NCBI GenBank assembly: GCA_947594855.1
Contig: CANQEL010000004.1
Span: forward strand, 110,845 to 174,844
DNA length: 64,000 bases
Direction of reading: 5' to 3'
Origin: an uncultured Lachnospiraceae bacterium
Lineage (GTDB): Bacteria; Bacillota; Clostridia; Lachnospirales; Lachnospiraceae
The translations under genes were made by a program, and so were the position numbers. The notes beneath the pieces are model-generated. The model saw only the letters and a list, made by a program, of their open reading frames with translations. It did not search any database and was not told the origin of the DNA. Positions 41,610 through 50,026 of this stretch are shown here, in pieces (the first letter of the stretch is position 1; every line of letters starts with the position of its first letter).

Positions 41610-42611
41610 ATGATGGATTATGAGATATTCAAAGCGGTTGTAAAAGAAAAATTTTTAAGCTATATGCCGGAGAAATACCGGGATGCAGCTGTGGATATAA
41701 GGCCTTCCCAGAAAGTGAACCGCACTCTGGACGCTTTGACGGTGTATAAAGAGGGTGATTCCATTGTATTCCCTGCGATATATGTGAATGAGATGTATGA
41801 GCATTACCAGATGTGCAATGATTTGGAGGCCGTACTCTTCCATGCGGCAGGGCATTACGCAAAAGTATTGGAGGGGGTGGAAAGCTATAAGCCGGACATT
41901 GCAATAGGAAATCTTAAGGATAACGTGATTATGTGCCTTATAAACACGGAGCAGAACCGGGAGCTGCTGGCCGGCATACCAAGCAGGGAATTTCAGGATT
42001 TATCGGTTATCTACCGGTGGGTTATTGACCAGGCGCAGGATGCAATAGGGAGTGTGATTGTTTCAGATAGGCTGGCGAAAGAAGCGGGCCTGTCGGAGGA
42101 GGAGCTCTTTCAGCATGCTGTGGACAATACAAGGCGTATTGCCCCGGCAGTGGTTATGTCCATGGGGGAGGCATTTGGAAATATCGTAGCGGAGATGGAT
42201 GTCCCGGAGGAAGTGAAGGAAGAGTTTGGCAGGGAGGAAAGTCCGGTAGACACCATGTGGATTATTGGCAACAGTCTGGGCATTAACGGGGCAGTTTCCA
42301 TGTTATATGAGGAGAACCTCCATAAGCTGGCGGAAAAAGTAGGGGATGACCTTTTTATCCTGCCTTCGTCCATCCATGAGGTGCTCGCCATCCCGGCAGG
42401 GATGGCAGAGGGCAGGCTGGAGGATATGGTAAGGACCGTGCAGGGGGCAAATATGGATGCCGTGAGACTGGAGGACCGGCTTTCAAACAGTGTCTACCAT
42501 TATGACAAAAATCTCCGGAAAGTAACACTGGCTGCGGAGGGGCGGCAGAAAAGGCTGGATGGGAAGGAAACGGAGCTGCCGCTGATCCAGGAAGAAAATA
42601 AGGCAAGATAG
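41610..42611 (+). CDS. DUF5688-like ICE protein
   Basis: YEIFKAVVKEKFLSYMPEKY...VNRTLDALTVY...PAIYVNEMYEHYQ. Confidence 0.75.
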   Translation: MMDYEIFKAVVKEKFLSYMPEKYRDAAVDIRPSQKVNRTLDALTVYKEGDSIVFPAIYVNEMYEHYQMCNDLEAVLFHAAGHYAKVLEGVESYKPDIAIGNLKDNVIMCLINTEQNRELLAGIPSREFQDLSVIYRWVIDQAQDAIGSVIVSDRLAKEAGLSEEELFQHAVDNTRRIAPAVVMSMGEAFGNIVAEMDVPEEVKEEFGREESPVDTMWIIGNSLGINGAVSMLYEENLHKLAEKVGDDLFILPSSIHEVLAIPAGMAEGRLEDMVRTVQGANMDAVRLEDRLSNSVYHYDKNLRKVTLAAEGRQKRLDGKETELPLIQEENKAR

Positions 42612-42620
42612 GAGCTGCAT

Positions 42621-42746
42621 ATGGAAAAAGAACAGAGCAGGGAGATTACAGAAAAAGAGCTTGCAGAACTACTGAAATCCATGCCGGATAATGTGGTGGT
42701 CAGGGTAATTTTCGGGGAGGAAGATAAAGATGGAAAGAGAGAGTGA
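42621..42746 (+). CDS. Small 41-aa acidic protein
   Basis: MEKEQSREITEKELAELLKSMPDNVVVRVIFGEEDKDGKRE*; aggag RBS; overlaps radC start. Confidence 0.5.
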   Translation: MEKEQSREITEKELAELLKSMPDNVVVRVIFGEEDKDGKRE

Positions 42747-43272
42747 TTTTACACTGGAGGTTGTGTCTGTCAGGCTTGTCCGGGATGCCCCCATCCTGTC
42801 GGAAATAAAAGTCGATACCCCGGAAGACGCCATCCGGTTAGTGGGGCGGGAATTGTGTGACATGGATCGGGAAGTTATCTGCGTCATCAACCTGAAGGCA
42901 GACAATACGCCGATTAACTGCCACTTTGCCAGTGTCGGTGCATTGGATTATGCAATGGTACATCCGCGGGAGCTGCTGAAATCCGGCATTCTGTCCAATG
43001 CCTCAAGGATGATTCTGGCACACAATCACCCTTCGGGAAATCTCCTGCCATCGGGGACAGACGTGCGTATGACAGACCGGATACAGCAGGTATGTGGGCT
43101 TGTGGGGATTCCGTTGCTGGACCATGTGATTGTCGGCGGGGATAACAGCATGTATTTCAGTTTCAGGGAAAAAGGGCTGGTAAAAAATCCAAGTGTGGAG
43201 TACCAGTCTGACTACCGGCGGCTGGATTGGGACAGCCCCGCAGGGGTGGCGGAGAGGGGAGGCAGGAGATGA
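42730..43272 (+). CDS. RadC/JAB domain protein
   Basis: ILAHNHPSGNLLPSGTDVRMTDRI JAB motif. Confidence 0.93.
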   Translation: MERESDFTLEVVSVRLVRDAPILSEIKVDTPEDAIRLVGRELCDMDREVICVINLKADNTPINCHFASVGALDYAMVHPRELLKSGILSNASRMILAHNHPSGNLLPSGTDVRMTDRIQQVCGLVGIPLLDHVIVGGDNSMYFSFREKGLVKNPSVEYQSDYRRLDWDSPAGVAERGGRR

Positions 43273-44228
43273 GGTTTACAGCGGACGAGCTGGCGCTTGC
43301 CAAGCAGGTTGATTTGTGCAGGGTGGCAGAGCATCTGGGTTATACCGTAAAAAGGATTGGGAACTACCATACGTTAAAGGAAATGGATTCCATCCGTATT
43401 TATGGCAGGAGCCACTGGTGCCGTTTTTCAAGGCGGTATGACAAAGGGGAAAACGGCGGCAGCCAGATTGACTTCTTACGGGTGTTTGCAGGCATGGACG
43501 TAAAAGAGGCGGTGTTCTGGCTGCTGGATTTTGCCGGGTACCGGAGGGAGGAAAGTGTCAGGAACATTCAGAACCTTGCCCCGGCCAGGGAGAAAGAGGA
43601 AAAGAAAAAACCGTTTGTACTGCCGGAGTTTGCCGGCAGCAATGTCTATCTGTACCGTTATCTGGAGCATGAGCGGGGGATTGCCCGCCCGGTCATCGAC
43701 TTCTTTGTGAAGAAAGGAATTTTGTATGAGGCGAAGAATTACCACAATATTGTGTTTGTGGGAACGGATGCAGAGGGCGTGCCGAGGTTTGCCAGCATGC
43801 GGGGTGTTTTTGATAAGGATGGGAAAGGCTTCAAGTGTGACGTGGCAGGAAATGACAAGCGGTATGGATTCCATCTTTACTGCCGTGGCAGTGGGGAAGT
43901 GATTGTGTTTGAGGCGGCAATCGACCTGATGAGCCATATCACGATGTTCCCGAAGCACAGGGCAAGCATGGTGGCGCTTGGGATGTTAGCGGATGCGCCG
44001 CTGGAAACCTTTCTTGCAGAACACCCGGAGACGGAAAAAATAAGCTTCTGTCTGGACAATGATGGGCCGGGCAGGAAGGCGGCGGAAAGCCTGAAAGAAA
44101 AATATCAGGGCAAAGGCTATGAAACGGAGATTTTCCTGCCCCCGGAACCATATAAGGATTTCAACCAGTGGAATGTGGAATTGAAAAAGGCGCAGGAGCA
44201 GGAAAAAATCCGGGAAATGGCAAGGTGA
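43269..44228 (+). CDS. DUF3991/toprim domain primase-like protein
   Basis: N-terminal DUF3991-like; VIVFEAAIDLMS...KISFCLDNDGPGRKAAE toprim. Confidence 0.85.
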   Translation: MRFTADELALAKQVDLCRVAEHLGYTVKRIGNYHTLKEMDSIRIYGRSHWCRFSRRYDKGENGGSQIDFLRVFAGMDVKEAVFWLLDFAGYRREESVRNIQNLAPAREKEEKKKPFVLPEFAGSNVYLYRYLEHERGIARPVIDFFVKKGILYEAKNYHNIVFVGTDAEGVPRFASMRGVFDKDGKGFKCDVAGNDKRYGFHLYCRGSGEVIVFEAAIDLMSHITMFPKHRASMVALGMLADAPLETFLAEHPETEKISFCLDNDGPGRKAAESLKEKYQGKGYETEIFLPPEPYKDFNQWNVELKKAQEQEKIREMAR

Positions 44229-44500
44229 TGTAGGAATGGAGTAGAAACGGTGTAGGTTTGCAGATTTTCGGTGTAGGAATGATGTAGCAATGGTGTAGGC
44301 TCTGAAAAAGGGCTTTTTCTGACGGTGTAGGAATGGTGTAGAAACGGTGTAGGCTTGCGGATTTTCGGTGTAGGAATGATGTAGCAATGGTGTAGGCTCT
44401 GCGAAAGGGCTTTTTTTGGCGGTGTAGGAATGGTGTGGGAACGGTGTAGGCTTACGGATTTTTGGTGTGGGAATGATGTAGCAATGGTGTAGATTTCCCT
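44227..44500 (+). repeat. Three 97-bp direct repeats made of ~11-bp GGTGTAGGAAT-type units
   Basis: gatgtaggaatgg (44227), ggtgtaggaatgg (44324), ggtgtaggaatgg (44421) with near-identical following sequence. Confidence 0.92.
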
Positions 44501-44530
44501 ATTCTATGGTATTTACCGTATTTTATCAGG

Positions 44531-44646
44531 GGTTTTAGGGGATTTTCCCCTAACCAGGGAGCCGGGCTTTGTGCCGGCTGGCATTTTGTGACACAAAATG
44601 CGTATCTGGCGAAACCTTTGGGAGTGAAAGGGAGGCAAAGGTTTCG
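44531..44646 (+). promoter_or_regulatory. oriT: Candidate oriT: cluster of four inverted repeats
   Basis: TTAGGGG/CCCCTAA; AGCCGG/CCGGCT; 21-bp palindrome gcattttgtgacacaaaatgc (44581-44601); CGAAACCTTTG/CAAAGGTTTCG (44610-44646). Confidence 0.55.
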
Positions 44647-44762
44647 GTGCAGGAGAGGATTTGCAGCAGGCAGGAAACGGGTAAGGAAAAGTACCGGCTG
44701 CTGACGTAAAGCGCAGGGAAATATTTTATTATGAAAAAACAAAACAGGAGGTGCAGGGGAGC

Positions 44763-45299
44763 ATGGGAATGGAAGTGCTGGAAGTAAATACGCCCGGTGA
44801 GCTGATTATGTGGCTTCATCTGGCAGAATCAGAAATTAGCATGAAACAGGACGGGGCAGAAATTATTCTGGATTATATGGCGGAGCATAACATGGCACTG
44901 GCTGTCCGCAATCAGGAGCTGGTGGTAAAAGATATGGGGGAGGAATCCCCGGAGTATCAGCCGTATTCCATAGATGATGCCATCCACGATGTCTGTGAGT
45001 GGAATCTGGAGCTGGCAGATAAGATGGAGGACGGCATGAAAAATCCTAATAATCAGGCGGAATATAACCAGTTCAGCAATGCGCATGATATTCTGAAACA
45101 GCAGGAGGAAGTGCTGGATGGGCTGTACCGGCAGACAAAGTATGAGCAGATTGCAGTGGAATGTGCATTGGAGATAATTACCGCTACATTTGGAAGTGTG
45201 CCGGAGGGTGTGCAGGAGAAAATGGAGGCATACCGAAAAGGCGGAGCCGGGCAGACAGGGAGACCAGAGGGGATGCAGGCGCAGGAAAGGATGAGGTAG
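44763..45299 (+). CDS. Hypothetical ICE protein upstream of mobC
   Basis: RBS ggagg; 179 aa; stop abuts mobC start. Confidence 0.7.
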   Translation: MGMEVLEVNTPGELIMWLHLAESEISMKQDGAEIILDYMAEHNMALAVRNQELVVKDMGEESPEYQPYSIDDAIHDVCEWNLELADKMEDGMKNPNNQAEYNQFSNAHDILKQQEEVLDGLYRQTKYEQIAVECALEIITATFGSVPEGVQEKMEAYRKGGAGQTGRPEGMQAQERMR

Positions 45300-45623
45300 A
45301 TGGCAAAGGAGGTTGTAAAGCATTTCCGCCTGACTGCCCATGATGCGGGGGTTTTCTCTGATAAGGCGAAAGAGGCAGGGATGAAAGAGGCCGAGTATTT
45401 CCGCCTTCTGATAACGCAGGAGCCAAACGATTACCCGGAAGTGAGGCAGGGGTTAAAAGCACTTATCAATGAAGTGAACCGGATCGGCGTAAACATCAAT
45501 GAGATTGTCCATAACAACAATTCGGGGCTGTACCGGGAGTCGGATAAAATCCGCCTGGTCGCCTATATGCGGAAGCTGAATGAGGAAATGGAAAGGGTGG
45601 TGGCAGTCCTTGGCTATCACTAA
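45300..45623 (+). CDS. MobC-like relaxosome accessory protein
   Basis: HFRLTAHDAGVFSDKAKEAGMKEAEYFRLLI...LKALINEVNRIGVNINEIVHNNN. Confidence 0.85.
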   Translation: MAKEVVKHFRLTAHDAGVFSDKAKEAGMKEAEYFRLLITQEPNDYPEVRQGLKALINEVNRIGVNINEIVHNNNSGLYRESDKIRLVAYMRKLNEEMERVVAVLGYH

Positions 45624-47061
45624 GATTTTAACCATCAATGACAGCGGCGTGAAGTTTGCGGGGAAACATCTGGAGCAGGCGGTTTCCTATATTCTTGACC
45701 GGGAGAAAACGCAGGGCGGCAGGCTGGTGACGGGAATCAACTGCCAGCCGGGGAAAGCCTATGCGCAGATGGCGGCGACGAAACAGAAGTATGGAAAGAC
45801 AGATAAAAGGCAGGGCTACCATCTTATCATTTCCTTTGAGGCGGGTGAGGTCACACCGGATACCGCCTTTGAGATTATACGGAGGTTTGCGGGGGAATAT
45901 CTTGGGCAGGAGTATGAGGCTGTCCTTGCCGTCCATGACAACACTGCCCATGTCCACGGGCATATCATATTTAACAGCGTGAATTATTTAAGCGGCAGGA
46001 AATACCGTTATGAAAAGGGGGACTGGGCAAAAAAGATACAGCCCGTCACGAACCGTCTTTGTGAGGAATACGGGCTTTCCACCATAGAGATAGAGGAACA
46101 CGGCAGGAAACAAAATGAGAGGTACAAGGACTGGAATGAGTTTCGGGACGGGAAATTCATCTGGCGGGAAATGATACAGAAGGATGTGGATGCCTGTATC
46201 ATGCAGGCGGATTCCTTTGAGGAGTTTCTGGACCTGATGGTGGAAAAGGGCTATGACGTCAAGCAGAATAAGTATCTGGCGGTAAGGCCTAAGGGAATGC
46301 AGCGGTTCTGCCGGTGCAGATCCATGGGGGAGAATTATACAGAGGAAAGAATCAGGGAGAGAATCTGGCTGGAGAATCTGGAAAGCTATGCAAAACGGAA
46401 CCGTGAAAAAAATTCCTATGCCGTAGAGCCGCCAAAGGATGAATTTTTACGCAGGACAAAGCTGACAGGCATACAGAAAACCTATTATGCGAAGATATGT
46501 CGCCTGCGCCATCTGGAACGGCTGCCCTACAGTAAGGCATGGGAGTACCGGGAGGAAATCCGCAAAATGCAGGAAGTCCATGAAAAATACCTTTTCCTTG
46601 TTAAGAATGGCATCCATTCCCTTATGGAGTTAACTGCCGTCCGTGAGAACCTTGCGGAAAAGGCGGCAGAGTGCCGGAAAGAGAGGCGGGAAGTGTACCG
46701 GGAGAAGAAACAGATGGAGCCGTTATTTTCCGTGGCAGATAAGCTGGCGGAATTAGCCCCGGCAGAAAAAAGTTATCAGGCAGGGGATGAATTTTTTGAG
46801 AAGGAACACCGCCGGTATCAGGCGTTGGGGGAACAGTTACAGAGTGAGGGATATTCACTGGAAGAAATGGAAATTCTCCGTAAAAAATATAAAGATAAAA
46901 GCAGCGGCATTTACCAGAGGCAGAGGGAAATCAGCCGGAGGTTAAAAATGTCAGAAGAAATGATAACGGAATTTACCGAAAGTCTGGAACGGGCAAAAGA
47001 AAGGCAGGAGAGGGAACCGGCAGACAGGAAAAAAGAGAAAGAAAATTTGAACAGGAATTAG
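45610..47061 (+). CDS. Relaxase/mobilization nuclease (MOBP-like)
   Basis: GYHLIISFEAGEVTPDTAFEIIRRFAGEYLGQEYEAVLAVHDNTAHVHGHIIFNSVN (HxH metal site); start uncertain, overlaps mobC 3' end. Confidence 0.9.
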   Translation: MAITKILTINDSGVKFAGKHLEQAVSYILDREKTQGGRLVTGINCQPGKAYAQMAATKQKYGKTDKRQGYHLIISFEAGEVTPDTAFEIIRRFAGEYLGQEYEAVLAVHDNTAHVHGHIIFNSVNYLSGRKYRYEKGDWAKKIQPVTNRLCEEYGLSTIEIEEHGRKQNERYKDWNEFRDGKFIWREMIQKDVDACIMQADSFEEFLDLMVEKGYDVKQNKYLAVRPKGMQRFCRCRSMGENYTEERIRERIWLENLESYAKRNREKNSYAVEPPKDEFLRRTKLTGIQKTYYAKICRLRHLERLPYSKAWEYREEIRKMQEVHEKYLFLVKNGIHSLMELTAVRENLAEKAAECRKERREVYREKKQMEPLFSVADKLAELAPAEKSYQAGDEFFEKEHRRYQALGEQLQSEGYSLEEMEILRKKYKDKSSGIYQRQREISRRLKMSEEMITEFTESLERAKERQEREPADRKKEKENLNRN

Positions 47062-47171
47062 ACAGGGGCAGCCAGAGCCGGAAATGACGGATTGCAGGCT
47101 GTTATTTTTATGGGCTAAACAGGTAAGCGGAACATGGAAAAATAGAAATGCATGAATGGAGGTAATGGCAG

Positions 47172-47540
47172 ATGGCAGAAATTACTTTTTTTGCGGCAGA
47201 GTGCATGGAGTTCCCGGAAAGGCTTGGGGAACTGCGTGAAAACCTGACACTGCCGGAGGCAGTGGATGTGTATATGGGGATTTGCGGGAGGAACAGGTCA
47301 TTTGGACCGGGAATCGGTTTTGTGCTTGAGGATGAAAGCATCCCCGATTATTCCAATATCAAATGGCCGTTATATCAGGGCAGGGGGATTGCACAGGAGA
47401 TGATTGACTTAATTCCGGCATATCGGGAACACCCTCTGGTAAAACAGGCAGTGGAGGATATGAAACCCTATTTGGAAAAGTTAGGGAGAAACGGAAAGGA
47501 AGAGCGTGGCATGGAACGCTCCGGGAGAGCAGGGAGATGA
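47172..47540 (+). CDS. Hypothetical ICE protein
   Basis: Open frame with upstream ggagg-like RBS. Confidence 0.6.
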   Translation: MAEITFFAAECMEFPERLGELRENLTLPEAVDVYMGICGRNRSFGPGIGFVLEDESIPDYSNIKWPLYQGRGIAQEMIDLIPAYREHPLVKQAVEDMKPYLEKLGRNGKEERGMERSGRAGR

Positions 47541-47636
47541 TGGAATGTTTAACCATGCGGCAGGGAGGATTCCATTATATATGAATCTCCAAATGAATAT
47601 TAGCGTTTATGAAAAAACAGGAAAGCGAGGCAGGAT

Positions 47637-48869
47637 ATGGAAACAAGGAAACCGGAGATGGCGCAGTTTGGGCCGGTCATCAGTGAGCTTACACAAAAGG
47701 GCTGCAGTGATGAAGTGCTGAAACTGGTAAAAGAGGATTTTGAGCTTGGCTACCCGAAGGAGCTGGTCCTCCTGTATGCAGAGGCGGGCTGGCAGATGGA
47801 CCGCTGTAAGAAGTTTTCTTCCATTATGAGGGAGAACAGCGACGGGGAGCTGCTGCGGATGCTGGCAGGCGGCGGTTTCAACCAGTACCAGATGCAGCTG
47901 CTGGCGAATTATTATGATAAGGGGCTGACGGTGCCGCAGCTTGCAGATGTTGGTGCGAAAAAGCTGCCTGCCTATGACATGGAGCAGGCTTTGAAATTGG
48001 TGTACCAGGCAAACCGGGAGGCGGAAACAAAGCAGAAAAATGAGGCGGCAGGGCCGAAAGAACTGCAGGGACAGGAGATTTCCATGACGGAGGCGCTCAG
48101 GCAGCTGGAGAAGGAGCTGGAAGAACAGCAGGAAATCAGCAATAAACGGGCAGCGGAAAATGCGGAACTCCGTACCAAAATGGAAGAACTGGAAAAACAG
48201 GCCGGGGAGCTGAAAAAGCAGGTTAAGGAGCTGGAGCAGGAGAAAGCAGGGTATGACAGTGAAAAGCGTTCCATACTGGAGGAGCGGGACCGGTTTTACC
48301 GGCAGAACCAGATACTGCTTGAGGAAAAAGAACAGCTGATTGCAGACCTTGAGGCAGTCCAGAAAGAAAAGGATGGGCTGGAACAAAAATTAAAAGAAAA
48401 GGATGGGCTGGTGGCAGGCGTAACGGAAAAGGCAGAGCCACGGGCAGCAACACAACACCCGGCAGGCGGGCAGCAGGCTGTTGGCAGCGGACCGCAGGCA
48501 TCAAAGCAGCCCTCGGCAGGGCAGCAGAATAAAACAGATGGGGGCATGGGAAACCATGATTTTACTGCCGCCATAAAAGGCAGGAACGGGGAAACACAGC
48601 TTATCCCGGTGGAGAGGACAGTACGTAGGAAGCCGGAGGGAATCCGGGCATTTGCGGAGAAACTTCTCGGCAGGGGCAGGCAGAGCTCCGGGCTGATAAA
48701 GCAGCTGACCGGGAAAGGGTTAAACCCGGCACAGATGGAGCAGGTCAGGATTGCGGTGCAGGCAGGGCTTACGGAACAGGAGGTAAACGACCTCATAGAC
48801 AGCGGTTTCAGTGCGGAGGAGATGGCACAGGCAGTCGGGATTGTGCTGGCGGAAAAGGAATACCAGTAA
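47637..48869 (+). CDS. Coiled-coil ICE protein, unknown function
   Basis: Long Glu/Lys/Gln coiled coil; conserved position between relaxase and PcfB. Confidence 0.7.
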   Translation: METRKPEMAQFGPVISELTQKGCSDEVLKLVKEDFELGYPKELVLLYAEAGWQMDRCKKFSSIMRENSDGELLRMLAGGGFNQYQMQLLANYYDKGLTVPQLADVGAKKLPAYDMEQALKLVYQANREAETKQKNEAAGPKELQGQEISMTEALRQLEKELEEQQEISNKRAAENAELRTKMEELEKQAGELKKQVKELEQEKAGYDSEKRSILEERDRFYRQNQILLEEKEQLIADLEAVQKEKDGLEQKLKEKDGLVAGVTEKAEPRAATQHPAGGQQAVGSGPQASKQPSAGQQNKTDGGMGNHDFTAAIKGRNGETQLIPVERTVRRKPEGIRAFAEKLLGRGRQSSGLIKQLTGKGLNPAQMEQVRIAVQAGLTEQEVNDLIDSGFSAEEMAQAVGIVLAEKEYQ

Positions 48870-48902
48870 TGGAAAATATTTTAATATGATTGGAGGCAGA
48901 AA

Positions 48903-50024
48903 ATGTCAGAGATAGCAGATGCAGTACAGATTATCCGTGTCACTTATGACGGGATAGAGATAGCCTTGAAAATGGGGAGCGCATCCATCCATTCCATGCA
49001 GAAGGCATTGGATTTGATTGTGGGGATGTTAGCACATGAAAAGGAAATGGGAAGGACAAACCTGAAGGGGCTGCTGGCAAAGGGCGGCGACATACAGGTG
49101 CTTTCCTTTGCGGATGAGGATTTGAAGAAGTTCCGGAAAATGGCGAAGAAATATGGGATTTTGTATTCGGAAATGCCGGATGCAGGCCGGAACGACGGGC
49201 TTACGGAAGTGATGTTCCACAGTGAGGCGGCGCCGAGGATACGGATGATGTCACAGAAGTTACAGGACGGCAGGGTATTCAACATGGATGAATACTTAAA
49301 AAGCGGCAATGAGGAAAAGCTGGAACAGTTACTCCGTTATCTGGAGAGTGAAAAGAAAGAAAAAAACGGAAAATCCCCACGGAAATCCCGCACTGACGAA
49401 GCGGCCAGAGCGGACAGCGCCATTGACGGGCTGATACAGAAAGTCGGCCATTATGCAGTGGAGAAAAAGTCAGTCAGCGTGGAGGCGGTAAAGGCGGATT
49501 TGCAGGTGGGGGCAGATGAGGCGGAAAAAGTAATCGGGCAGCTTACAAAGATTGGGGTGCTGGACCGGGCGGACGGGGCCGGCAATTACCGTGTCATCAT
49601 GGAGCGGGAGGCATTTGACAGGCGGATCAGCCGGTATCAGGAATTAAGTAACCGCATGAGGCAGATAGCCGCCTCTAAAAATACTTCGCTCTTAGATATT
49701 ACCATCACAAAAAAGCTGATAGCACAGGAGAATGAACATGCCGTAAAGACAAGGGTGCCAGGCATGTACGGGCAGAATGAGGGATATATCTGGATAGACA
49801 AGGCAGACATTATGGAAATCCATAACGGAAAAACGCTGCTTACCTATCTGGATAAAAAGAAGGAGTATAAGATTTATTCCGCAGACAACCGGGTACTCCG
49901 CACCATAAAAGGGGAGGAGCTTTATGACGGGCATTATGACCGGGTGGAGGCGGCAGTCAGGCAGCGGTATAAGGCAGCAAAGCCGCAGCCAACAAAATCA
50001 GTGGAAAGGCCGAGGAGGAGATAA
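48903..50024 (+). CDS. PcfB/DUF3801 family conjugation protein
   Basis: IALKMGSASIHSMQKALDLIVGMLAHEKEMGRTNLKGLLAKGGDIQVLSF; precedes VirD4. Confidence 0.82.
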   Translation: MSEIADAVQIIRVTYDGIEIALKMGSASIHSMQKALDLIVGMLAHEKEMGRTNLKGLLAKGGDIQVLSFADEDLKKFRKMAKKYGILYSEMPDAGRNDGLTEVMFHSEAAPRIRMMSQKLQDGRVFNMDEYLKSGNEEKLEQLLRYLESEKKEKNGKSPRKSRTDEAARADSAIDGLIQKVGHYAVEKKSVSVEAVKADLQVGADEAEKVIGQLTKIGVLDRADGAGNYRVIMEREAFDRRISRYQELSNRMRQIAASKNTSLLDITITKKLIAQENEHAVKTRVPGMYGQNEGYIWIDKADIMEIHNGKTLLTYLDKKKEYKIYSADNRVLRTIKGEELYDGHYDRVEAAVRQRYKAAKPQPTKSVERPRRR

Positions 50025-50026
50025 CC

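Noticed and set aside
43986-44387. 133-aa minus-strand ORF across the 97-bp repeats
   Set aside because: Repeat-derived peptide (LHRKSANLHRF...) and overlaps toprim gene; no start signal
44227-44500. CRISPR array
   Set aside because: Repeats are direct 97-bp units with conserved interior, not short repeats with unique spacers; no cas genes
47607-48386. 259-aa minus-strand ORF opposite coiled-coil gene
   Set aside because: Leu/Phe-rich mirror of a Glu/Lys/Gln-rich coding strand
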